Below the pieces are notes generated by a model. It had not been told where the DNA came from. It saw only the letters and a list, made by a program, of their open reading frames with translations, and ran no database searches. Positions 1 to 5,741 of a stretch of DNA of 8,832 nt are shown one piece after another. Each line of letters begins with the position of its first letter. Position 1 is the first letter of the stretch. A program made the position numbers and the translations under genes. Origin of the DNA: Desulfovibrionaceae bacterium (lineage in GTDB: Bacteria; Pseudomonadota; Gammaproteobacteria; Burkholderiales; Burkholderiaceae_C); the NCBI GenBank assembly GCA_009778355.1, contig WRJY01000251.1, positions 1 through 8,832 on the forward strand. Reading direction: 5' to 3'.

Positions 1-74
1 GTGGCGATCTCGATCCCCTTGTTCAGCGCAGCCTGCCCTTCCGGGCGGGAAACATAGGCAACGAGTATGGTCAT
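1..74 (-). CDS. Universal stress protein (UspA family), N-terminal fragment
   Basis: The first 24 codons of a minus-strand gene run off the left edge. The peptide begins MTILVAYVSRPEGQAALNKG and continues IEIA. An initial beta strand followed by a helix starting after a short loop is the usual opening of single-domain UspA proteins, which form the alpha/beta nucleotide-binding-like fold and are linked to stress survival. The start is supported by an AAGGAA Shine-Dalgarno sequence about 8 bases upstream on the minus strand. The ATP-binding GxxGx9GS motif that separates the ATP-binding UspFG-like class from the UspA class would lie outside the window, so the subclass cannot be given. It is separated from iclR by 298 bases and is probably transcribed on its own. 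The family call rests on only 24 residues. Confidence 0.6.
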   Translation of the reverse strand, partial: MTILVAYVSRPEGQAALNKGIEIA

Positions 75-104
75 GGGGCGTTTCCTTGCGGCATTGAATG
101 GTGA

Positions 105-120
105 CGCGGCAAAAACCGCG
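105..120. repeat. Short inverted repeat in usp leader region
   Basis: CGCGG (105-109) and CCGCG (116-120) form perfect 5-base arms around a 6-base A-rich spacer, 31 bases or more upstream of the usp start. It could fold as a small hairpin in the 5' leader of the stress-protein mRNA. In G+C-rich DNA such short arms also arise by chance, so no function is claimed. Confidence 0.3.
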
Positions 121-131
121 GCGCCACGACA

Positions 132-159
132 TTCCGGGCGATTGTATGTCTGCCCGGAA
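132..159. promoter_or_regulatory. Perfect 8-base dyad enclosing a -10-like box upstream of usp
   Basis: TTCCGGGC (132-139) and GCCCGGAA (152-159) are perfect inverted arms with a 12-base spacer. On the minus strand the spacer contains TACAAT (146 down to 141), a 5/6 match to the -10 consensus, correctly oriented for the usp gene starting at 74. No good -35 hexamer lies 16-18 bases upstream, so an activator-dependent or weak promoter is possible. A dyad around a -10 box suggests an operator, but the binding protein is not known. The same arms could also fold as a stem-loop in a longer transcript. Confidence 0.4.
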
Positions 160-260
160 AACAGAGCGGGGCGGCAAAAATCATCCATGCCCAGCCCAAC
201 GCCACAAACAAAAAAGCCATTGGGGTTGGCCAGTTTCCGAGAGAAAATCAAGCGCCAAGC

Positions 261-278
261 CGCCACCGAACCGTGGCG
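261..278. repeat. Inverted repeat in the iclR-usp gap
   Basis: CGCCAC (261-266) and GTGGCG (273-278) are perfect 6-base arms with a 6-base spacer. It lies between the stop of iclR and the start of usp. The rest of this gap (75-372) shows no gene, no tRNA-like fold and no T-tailed terminator. A second weak hairpin is CCTGAA (323-328) with TTCAGG (332-337), downstream of iclR; it has no U-run, so it is not a standard intrinsic terminator. Confidence 0.3.
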
Positions 279-372
279 TGAACTTCGGATGCAGCCACGC
301 ATTTTGAATGCATTGCGCTGTTCCTGAAAACTTCAGGGCGCATCGAGGGCCGTTCGCGTAATGGCGGAGTGA

Positions 373-1182
373 TTACAGGGAATGGGTGTGGCGAGCCACA
401 GCCGTGCCCAGAAAGGCTGGCGCCAGTCCTGTGAGTTGATGGGCCGCGACACGCAGCGCGGGCAGGTATTTTTTGACGGCTTCTTCGCGTGTTGTTTCCC
501 CCGATAGCAGATTCACGCTGATTGAGGCCACGGCATTGAGACGCTCGTCGCGTACCGGCACGGACAGCCCGGCGATGTATTCATCGAACTCTCCGTCCAC
601 CCACGCATAGCCATCGCGCCGTACGCAGGCAAGGGACTCCAGTAACGCGGACTTCTCGCATACCGTGCGCGCGGTGTAAGCGCGTAGAGGGACTTCGTCG
701 AGGAAGCGTTCAAGAAAATCCGCCGTCTGGAAACCGAGTATCGCGCGTCCTGGCGCCGTGGCCAAAGCCGGCACGTGGGTGCCTACGCCAAGGCTTAACG
801 ACATGATTTTCAGTGAGGGGATGCGCAGCACAAACACCGCATCGCGCCCGTCGAAAACGCACATCGCGCACGACTCGACGACTTGGGTCCACAAAGTTTC
901 CAGCGCGCGCTGCGCATGCCCCCAAAACGGTAGCGAGGTGAGGTAGCTTGTGCCGAGCGTCAAGATCTTCGGGGTCAGCCGGAATCCTCGAGATTCGGAT
1001 TCCGTGGCGTAGCCTAGTTCGCAAAGCGTCAGCAGGATGCGGCGGACTACTGTCCTGGGGAGCTTGGTCGAGGCGGCAACTTCGGCCACCGTATGTGTGC
1101 CGTCGCGTTTGCCCAGCGAGTGAATTACCGCCAGGCCGCGCGCAAAAGAGCGAACAAAACCGTCGTTGCTTGGATTGGTCAT
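373..1182 (-). CDS. IclR-family transcriptional regulator (PcaR/PobR-like)
   Basis: This 269-residue protein has the full two-domain layout and normal length of IclR regulators. Residues 9-23 read FVRSFARGLAVIHSL, the typical opening of the Pca/Pob branch. A helix-turn-helix spans about 32-55 (VAEVAAS then LPRTVVRRILLTL), followed by a wing near 56-70. Residues from about 80 to 255 form the GAF-like effector domain, including the conserved motif GLSVPVRDERLNAVASISVN. Members bind small acids, often aromatic ones, and control the adjacent catabolic operon as repressor or activator. It is divergent from the Bug/acyl-CoA operon, which is its most likely target, and it probably also regulates itself. 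The ATG at 1182 is the only in-frame start before an upstream stop, but no Shine-Dalgarno sequence precedes it (CAACGCCTTCCCC), which is unusual. The ligand cannot be deduced. Confidence 0.92.
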   Translation of the reverse strand: MTNPSNDGFVRSFARGLAVIHSLGKRDGTHTVAEVAASTKLPRTVVRRILLTLCELGYATESESRGFRLTPKILTLGTSYLTSLPFWGHAQRALETLWTQVVESCAMCVFDGRDAVFVLRIPSLKIMSLSLGVGTHVPALATAPGRAILGFQTADFLERFLDEVPLRAYTARTVCEKSALLESLACVRRDGYAWVDGEFDEYIAGLSVPVRDERLNAVASISVNLLSGETTREEAVKKYLPALRVAAHQLTGLAPAFLGTAVARHTHSL

Positions 1183-1191
1183 GGGGAAGGC

Positions 1192-1232
1192 GTTGACAAC
1201 AGCATGGCGCTGTCAATTTTCACTGTTGACAG
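1192..1232. promoter_or_regulatory. TTGACA/TGTCAA repeats between iclR and the operon
   Basis: GTTGACAAC (1192-1200) is an odd palindrome. CTGTCAA (1210-1216) and TTGACAG (1226-1232) form a perfect 7-base inverted repeat with a 9-base spacer. The right arm contains the -35 hexamer of the operon promoter. The left arm reads TTGACA on the minus strand, towards iclR, but no good -10 follows it at 16-18 bases. Three related half-sites within 41 bases suggest a regulator-binding region, plausibly for the divergent IclR protein, whose family uses palindromic or repeated operators. Some of the similarity may simply reflect back-to-back -35 elements. Confidence 0.45.
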
Positions 1233-1254
1233 TCTATCAAGCTGCCTATAGACT
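1226..1254 (+). promoter_or_regulatory. Putative sigma-70 promoter of the catabolic operon
   Basis: A perfect -35 hexamer TTGACA lies at 1226-1231. After a 17-base spacer, TAGACT at 1249-1254 matches the -10 consensus at 4 of 6 positions. Transcription would start near 1261, giving a leader of about 60 bases before the bug start at 1323. The strong -35, ideal spacing and weak -10 are what one expects of a regulated promoter. No other convincing plus-strand promoter was seen between the operon genes. Confidence 0.55.
1231..1254. promoter_or_regulatory. Candidate operator: 7-base dyad spanning the promoter spacer
   Basis: AGTCTAT (1231-1237) and ATAGACT (1248-1254) are perfect 7-base inverted arms with a 10-base spacer, so the half-sites are centred 17 bases apart. 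The dyad runs from the last base of the -35 hexamer through the -10 hexamer, so a bound protein would block RNA polymerase. It is the best-placed operator candidate for the divergent IclR regulator. That assignment is inferred from position and symmetry only. Confidence 0.5.
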
Positions 1255-1260
1255 ACGAAA

Positions 1261-1298
1261 ACGGTCGTGAATGACCGTCAGGCGGATAATTTAATCCG
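1261..1298. promoter_or_regulatory. Two adjacent dyads at the predicted transcription start
   Basis: ACGGTC (1261-1266) with GACCGT (1273-1278) and CGGAT (1283-1287) with ATCCG (1294-1298) are two perfect inverted repeats, each with a 6-base spacer, lying side by side just downstream of the -10 box. They overlap the predicted transcription start and early leader. They could be secondary operator sites or small leader hairpins. The arms are short, so each one alone is weak evidence. Confidence 0.35.
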
Positions 1299-1322
1299 TA
1301 TTCAATGACTGGAGACATTCCT

Positions 1323-2321
1323 ATGCGGCGTTTTTTCTCTAAAAACTACAGTCTTGGCGTCATCTTTGCCTTGTTTGCCGGGCTGGCTGCGCCGACGGCG
1401 TCTGGAGCAGATGTCCCGGCTTTCCGAGCGACCAAGCCCCTGCGTCTCATCGCGCCGGGCGCGCCGGGCGGCATTCTTGACTTGAGCAGCCGGCTTCTCG
1501 GCAAGTCATTGTCCGAGCAGATCGGTCAGCCGGTGATCGTGGAAAACGCGCCTGGCGCCGGCGGCATCATTGGCATTCAAGCCATGCTGCACGCGCCGGC
1601 GGACGGCTACACGTTGGTGATGGGCAGCCTCGGCCCCAATGCGGCCAACTATGCGCTGCATAACAACCTTCCCTACAAGCCGGACGATCTCGCGCCTGTG
1701 GTGCAGGTATTGCGCATGCCCAACGTGCTGGTGGTGAACTCCGAATCGCCGGTGAAAACCATTGCCGACCTGAAGGCGTATGCAGCCAAGAAACCAAACG
1801 GGCTATCCGTGGCGGTGTCAACCAGCGGATCTTCCGGCCACTTGGCCGGCGAACTGATCAAGCAGCAAATCGGTATTTCCGCCGTGAACGTGATCTACCG
1901 TGGCGCGGCCCCGGCTCTGAGCGATCTTCTCGGCGGGAGGGAGGATTTCATGGTTGACAACCTCATTACCTCGCTACCGCTGGTGCGCTCCGGCAAGTTG
2001 CGCGCCATTGCGGTGACCACGAAGGCGCGCGCGCCGGAGTTGCCTGACGTGCCGACCATGGCCGAATCCGGCTATCCCGATATCGATGTGTCGGTATGGA
2101 TCGGCCTGTTCGCTTCGGCGAAAACGCCGCCTGCCGTGGTTCGGGAACTGAACGTGGTCATCAACAAAGCTCTGGCCGATCCAATGCTGCGGGAAAGGTT
2201 GGCAGAACAAGGCGGTACCGTAGTTGGCGGGACGACAGAGCAGTTTGCAGCCTTTGTGCGCGCCGAAACGACACGCTGGACGCATGTCATCAAGGATGCA
2301 GGCATCAAGGTGGAGGATTGA
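1323..2321 (+). CDS. Bug-family tripartite tricarboxylate transporter substrate-binding protein (TctC-like)
   Basis: This protein of 332 residues is a periplasmic binding protein that captures a carboxylated substrate for import by a TctA/TctB-type permease. A signal peptide is clear: MRRFFSK, a hydrophobic core GVIFALFAGLAAP, then a cleavage region around TASGAD. The mature part starts with KPLRLIAPGAPGGILDLSSR, matching the Bug ligand-loop pattern with its aspartate, and continues with VENAPGAGGIIG and with YRGAAPALSDLLGG, both typical of the family. The start at 1323 is preferred over the in-frame ATG at 1305 because GGAG lies 8 bases before it and the signal peptide then has its usual length. 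It is the first gene of the operon, 38 bases before the SDR gene. No TctA or TctB gene is in the window, so it may use a permease encoded elsewhere, or act as a sensor. Bug genes are greatly expanded in Bordetella and relatives. Confidence 0.92.
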   Translation: MRRFFSKNYSLGVIFALFAGLAAPTASGADVPAFRATKPLRLIAPGAPGGILDLSSRLLGKSLSEQIGQPVIVENAPGAGGIIGIQAMLHAPADGYTLVMGSLGPNAANYALHNNLPYKPDDLAPVVQVLRMPNVLVVNSESPVKTIADLKAYAAKKPNGLSVAVSTSGSSGHLAGELIKQQIGISAVNVIYRGAAPALSDLLGGREDFMVDNLITSLPLVRSGKLRAIAVTTKARAPELPDVPTMAESGYPDIDVSVWIGLFASAKTPPAVVRELNVVINKALADPMLRERLAEQGGTVVGGTTEQFAAFVRAETTRWTHVIKDAGIKVED

Positions 2322-2338
2322 TCCTCGCCGCGGTTTTT
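2313..2338 (+). terminator. Hairpin over the bug stop codon followed by a T-run (possible attenuator)
   Basis: GAGGA (2313-2317) pairs with TCCTC (2322-2326) around a 4-base loop that contains the TGA stop of the bug gene. Seven G+C-rich bases later there is a TTTTT run (2334-2338). The stem is short and the T-run is not immediately adjacent, so this is not a strong terminator. It could cause partial termination or mRNA stabilisation that leaves more transcript of the binding protein than of the downstream enzymes, as is common in transport operons. Confidence 0.25.
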
Positions 2339-2359
2339 CCCCAGTAGCCAGGCAATCTC

Positions 2360-3274
2360 ATGAAAAATTCTCTTCAGAACAAAGTCATCGTTGTCACGGG
2401 CGCCGGCAACGGTATTGGCCGGGCCACGGCGCTGCGGCTTGCCGCGCATGGGGCCAAAGTGGTCGTCAATGACCTCGGTTCCAGCGGCAGCGGCGAGGGC
2501 CGTGATGCCGGTCTTGCGCAGCGCGTGGTCGAGGAAATTCGCTCGGGCGGCGGCACGGCCATTGCCAGTGCCGATTCCGTGGCGACTGCCGCAAGCGCGC
2601 AAGCCATCGTTGAGACGGCCATCAGTGCGTTCGGTCGCATTGATGGGGTCATCAACAATGCCGGCATTCTGCGCGACGGCATCTTTCACAAGATGAGCAC
2701 GGACGCATGGCAAGCCGTACTTGACGTGCATCTTGGCGGCGCCTACTTCGTCAGCCGTGCGGCAGCGCCTTACTTCAGGGAACAGCAGGGCGGCACTTTT
2801 GTCCACATGACCTCCACCTCCGGCCTGATCGGCAACTTCGGTCAAGCCAACTATGCGGCGGCCAAGTTGGGTATCGTTGCCTTGTCGAAATCCATCGCGC
2901 TCGACATGGCGCGTTTCAACGTGCGCTCCAATTGCATCGCGCCGTTTGCCTGGAGCCGTTTGATCGGTCCGCTGCCAAGCGAGACAGAGGCTGAGAAGAA
3001 ACGCCTGGAGCGCATGCAGGCGATGAAGCCGGAACAGGTGGCAACCGTGGCGGCGTTTCTGTCGGGCGATGCATCGGTTGATGTCAATGGCCAGGTGTTG
3101 GCTGTGCGTGGCAATGAATTGATCGTCATGAGTCAGCCGCGGCCGGTGGCATCGGTGCATCGATCCGAAGGTTGGACGCAGGAATCCCTGGCCGAACATG
3201 CCGTGCCAGCCATCAAGCGCGCCTTTATCCCGCTGGAGCGCTCGCCCGAGGTGTTCTGTTGGGATCCCATTTGA
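2360..3274 (+). CDS. SDR-family dehydrogenase, MFE-2-type (3R)-hydroxyacyl-CoA dehydrogenase-like
   Basis: The 304-residue protein is a classical short-chain dehydrogenase with a C-terminal extension. The nucleotide-binding motif TGAGNGIG is at 13-20, and N37-D38 after the second strand favours NAD+ over NADP+. NNAGILRD at 99-106 and the block TSTSGLIGNFGQANYAAAKLG at 151-171 closely resemble the dehydrogenase domain of peroxisomal multifunctional enzyme 2. The catalytic residues are S152, Y165 and K169. Residues from about 240 onward also follow the MFE-2 pattern instead of the usual SDR ending. The expected reaction is oxidation of a 3-hydroxyacyl-CoA, probably the (R) form, to the 3-ketoacyl-CoA. 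A weak AGG precedes the ATG by 7-8 bases. The MaoC gene follows after 12 bases, reproducing the domain order of MFE-2. The exact substrate is not known. Confidence 0.9.
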   Translation: MKNSLQNKVIVVTGAGNGIGRATALRLAAHGAKVVVNDLGSSGSGEGRDAGLAQRVVEEIRSGGGTAIASADSVATAASAQAIVETAISAFGRIDGVINNAGILRDGIFHKMSTDAWQAVLDVHLGGAYFVSRAAAPYFREQQGGTFVHMTSTSGLIGNFGQANYAAAKLGIVALSKSIALDMARFNVRSNCIAPFAWSRLIGPLPSETEAEKKRLERMQAMKPEQVATVAAFLSGDASVDVNGQVLAVRGNELIVMSQPRPVASVHRSEGWTQESLAEHAVPAIKRAFIPLERSPEVFCWDPI

Positions 3275-3286
3275 GTGATTGCAGCA

Positions 3287-4159
3287 ATGTCCATCGATTA
3301 CCACCGCTTGCGCGCTTGGGAATTTCCCGAGCAGATTTCTACATACACCGATAGTGACTGCATCCGCTACGCATTGAGTTTGGGCTTTGGCGCGGATCCG
3401 ATGGACGAGACCGATCTGCCCTTCGTTTTTGAAGACGATCTGCGCGTGGCACCCACTTTTTTGTCCACGGTCGGCGCTCCGGGCGCATGGACCGCCGATC
3501 CGCGTACCGGCATCGACTGGATGCGGCTGCTGCATGGGGAGCACCGCATGTGTTTTTTTGGCGCATTGGCGGCCAACGGAGCGGTGCGCAGCCAGACGCG
3601 GGTGAGCCGGGTGGTGGATAAGGGCGCGGGGAAGGGCGCACTGGTCGTGACCGAGCGGCGCATTGCGGACAATATCAGCGGGGAATTGCTGGCGACTGTC
3701 GAGCATATCTCGTTCTGTCGCGCGGATGGCGGATTTGCCACTGCGGCTGTGCCTGGCGATACCGCTCCCGATGCGCTCCCCGCTGTGCCTGAGCGTGAAC
3801 CCGATATGGTGATGTCGATGCCGACGCTGCCATCGGCCGCGCTGCTGTATCGTCTTAATGGCGACCGCAATCCAATTCACGCATTGCCCGCCGCTGCGCG
3901 CAAGGCAGGTTTCGACAGGCCGATTCTGCACGGCCTGTGTACTTACGGCATGGCTGCGCGGGCGGTACTAAAACGAGCCTGCGGCGGTGATCCCGCACAC
4001 TTGACCAGTCTGTCCGTGCGCTTTTCATCCCCGTTTCTGCCGGGCGAGACGCTGCGGGTAGAAATGTGGAAAGGTAAAGGCCACGTGCAGTTGCGCGCGC
4101 TGGCGCAAGAACGCAAAGCTGTTGTGCTCAGCCACGGTATCGCGGACCTGCGCGACTGA
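3287..4159 (+). CDS. MaoC-family enoyl-CoA hydratase 2 ((R)-specific, two hot-dog domains)
   Basis: The protein of 290 residues fits the double hot-dog layout of hydratase 2. An N-terminal half without catalytic residues (about 1-150) begins MSIDYHRLRAWEFPE. A C-terminal half carries YRLNGDRNPIH at 188-198 and GFDRPILHGLCTYG just after. D193 and H198 are the catalytic pair of the GDxNPxH hydratase-2 motif, so the active site is intact. The reaction is reversible syn hydration of a trans-2-enoyl-CoA to the (R)-3-hydroxyacyl-CoA. The ATG at 3287 is chosen because relatives begin at this MxIDYH position. A GTG at 3275, directly after the SDR stop, is a possible but less likely start with only four extra residues. 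The first half also resembles FAS1-type dehydratase proteins, but the hydratase-2 motif decides the call. Confidence 0.9.
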   Translation: MSIDYHRLRAWEFPEQISTYTDSDCIRYALSLGFGADPMDETDLPFVFEDDLRVAPTFLSTVGAPGAWTADPRTGIDWMRLLHGEHRMCFFGALAANGAVRSQTRVSRVVDKGAGKGALVVTERRIADNISGELLATVEHISFCRADGGFATAAVPGDTAPDALPAVPEREPDMVMSMPTLPSAALLYRLNGDRNPIHALPAAARKAGFDRPILHGLCTYGMAARAVLKRACGGDPAHLTSLSVRFSSPFLPGETLRVEMWKGKGHVQLRALAQERKAVVLSHGIADLRD

Positions 4160-4186
4160 GCCACGCCATTGAGTCAGGGAAAAATG

Positions 4187-5734
4187 ATGATCGAGTCTAT
4201 CCTTGTGCGTTATGCCCGCGAAATGCCGGATCGCGTGGCTTATTACATGGTTGCGTCGGGCCAATCCGTTACGTGGGCTGAATTGGAACGGCGTTCGCGC
4301 CAATGCGCCGCTGCGCTACTGGCCGCTGGCTTGCGCGTAGGCGACGGCATTGCGGTGCTGCTGGAAAACCATGTTCGTTACTTTGAAATTTTATGGGCGG
4401 CGCACCGCATCGGCTTGTATTACACAACCATCAGCCGGCATCTGAAAGCCGACGAAGTGAAGTACATCGTGCGCGATTGCGACGCCCGCGTTCTGTTCTG
4501 TTCGGCGCGCACCTTGAATGACCTGGAAGACGGCGCGCTTGAATCGCTGCCGATTACCCGGGTACTGCTTGATGGGCAGCGCGCCGGTTTCAGCAATTAC
4601 GAGGAATGGCTTGAGCGAATTCCTGTTGATGTGGTGTTGCCGGAAACGCCGGAAGGTACGGATTTTTCCTATTCGTCCGGCACGACCGGCCTGCCCAAGG
4701 GTATCAAGCGGCCGCTCGAGAACGCCAACAACTTTTTCCGCACCAGCGATACGCCGCGGTTGCGTTGGAAAGAGCTTGATCGCAACACGGTCTATCTGTC
4801 CACCGCGCCTTTCTATCACACCGCTCCCGTACGCTGGAACATGGCGACCATGCGCGCTGGCGGTACGTCGGTGCTGATGGAAAAGTTTGATCCGTTGACG
4901 GCGCTCCAGACCATCGAACGCTTCGGCGTTACCCACGCTCAATGGGTGCCAACGATGTTTGTACGTCTGTTGCGCCTATCGGCCCAGGAGCGCGCGCGGT
5001 ACGATCTTTCGACGATGCGCTATGCCATCCACGCCGCAGCGCCATGTCCGGTATCAGTCAAAGAGCAAATGATAGAGTGGTGGGGTCCCATTCTCTATGA
5101 GTTTTATAGCGGCACCGAATTGGTCGGGCGCACTTCGCTTGATTCACGGGAATGGCTTGCTCATAAGGGGTCGGTGGGCAAGCCGGAATTCGGCGAGGTT
5201 CATGTCCTGGATAAAAACGGCAACGCATTGCCGCCAGGCCAGAGCGGCGTCATTTATTTTTCCGGAGGCGGCGCGTTCGCCTACCACAACGATCCAGAAA
5301 AGACCCGCCAAGCTTACAATGACCGCGGGTGGGCTACCTATGGCGACATCGGTTATGTCGATGAGGACGGCTACCTCTATTTGACGGATCGTCTCGCCAA
5401 CACCATCGTTTCGGGTGGAGTGAACATCTATCCGCAGGAAGCCGAAAACGTATTGATGAGTCACCCGGCTGTATTCGACGTGGCCGTGGTGGGTGTACCC
5501 AACGAGGAGTTTGGCGAGGAAGTCAAGGCCGTGGTGCAACTGCATGAACCAGATCGCGCCGGTCCCGCGTTGGCTGACGAATTGATTGCATTGTGTCGCA
5601 GCCGTATTTCCTCGATCAAGTGTCCGCGTTCGATTGATTTCGTCGCCGCGTTGCCACGCACCGAGACCGGCAAACTGCTCAAGCGCACAGTGAAGGCCAG
5701 CTATTGGGCGGATGAGAACCGCATTGCTCATTGA
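4187..5734 (+). CDS. AMP-dependent acyl-CoA synthetase (FadD/ANL superfamily)
   Basis: A protein of 515 residues of the adenylate-forming ligase superfamily, which converts a carboxylic acid, ATP and CoA to acyl-CoA, AMP and pyrophosphate. The phosphate-binding loop YSSGTTGLPKG is at 162-172. YGDIG (D387, ribose-binding) and TDRLANTIVSGGVNIYP form the hinge and core A8 region. The C-terminal PRTETGKLLKR contains the catalytic lysine K496. All key motifs are intact and the length is normal. The start is uncertain by a few codons: an AGGGA box at 4176-4180 places 4187 at 6 bases and the adjacent in-frame ATG at 4184 at 3 bases, while the TTG at 4169 lies before the box. The enzyme presumably activates the acid that enters this operon's pathway. 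Acid type (fatty, aromatic or terpenoid/steroid) cannot be told from the motifs. Confidence 0.93.
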   Translation: MIESILVRYAREMPDRVAYYMVASGQSVTWAELERRSRQCAAALLAAGLRVGDGIAVLLENHVRYFEILWAAHRIGLYYTTISRHLKADEVKYIVRDCDARVLFCSARTLNDLEDGALESLPITRVLLDGQRAGFSNYEEWLERIPVDVVLPETPEGTDFSYSSGTTGLPKGIKRPLENANNFFRTSDTPRLRWKELDRNTVYLSTAPFYHTAPVRWNMATMRAGGTSVLMEKFDPLTALQTIERFGVTHAQWVPTMFVRLLRLSAQERARYDLSTMRYAIHAAAPCPVSVKEQMIEWWGPILYEFYSGTELVGRTSLDSREWLAHKGSVGKPEFGEVHVLDKNGNALPPGQSGVIYFSGGGAFAYHNDPEKTRQAYNDRGWATYGDIGYVDEDGYLYLTDRLANTIVSGGVNIYPQEAENVLMSHPAVFDVAVVGVPNEEFGEEVKAVVQLHEPDRAGPALADELIALCRSRISSIKCPRSIDFVAALPRTETGKLLKRTVKASYWADENRIAH

Positions 5735-5741
5735 TATTGAT

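Noticed and set aside
67..327. Plus-strand open frames of 69-86 codons in the usp-iclR gap
   Set aside because: No Shine-Dalgarno sequence, odd composition, and overlap with the usp start and upstream dyads. They look like chance open frames.
2072..3931. A 619-codon open frame on the minus strand across the bug, SDR and MaoC genes
   Set aside because: It lies opposite three well-supported genes. Its translation is rich in His, Arg and Gln with no recognisable domain, which is what the complement of G+C-biased codons produces.
5144..5731. A 195-codon minus-strand open frame opposite the acyl-CoA synthetase
   Set aside because: It is antisense to conserved motifs of the synthetase, shows no domain, and has no ribosome binding site or context of its own.
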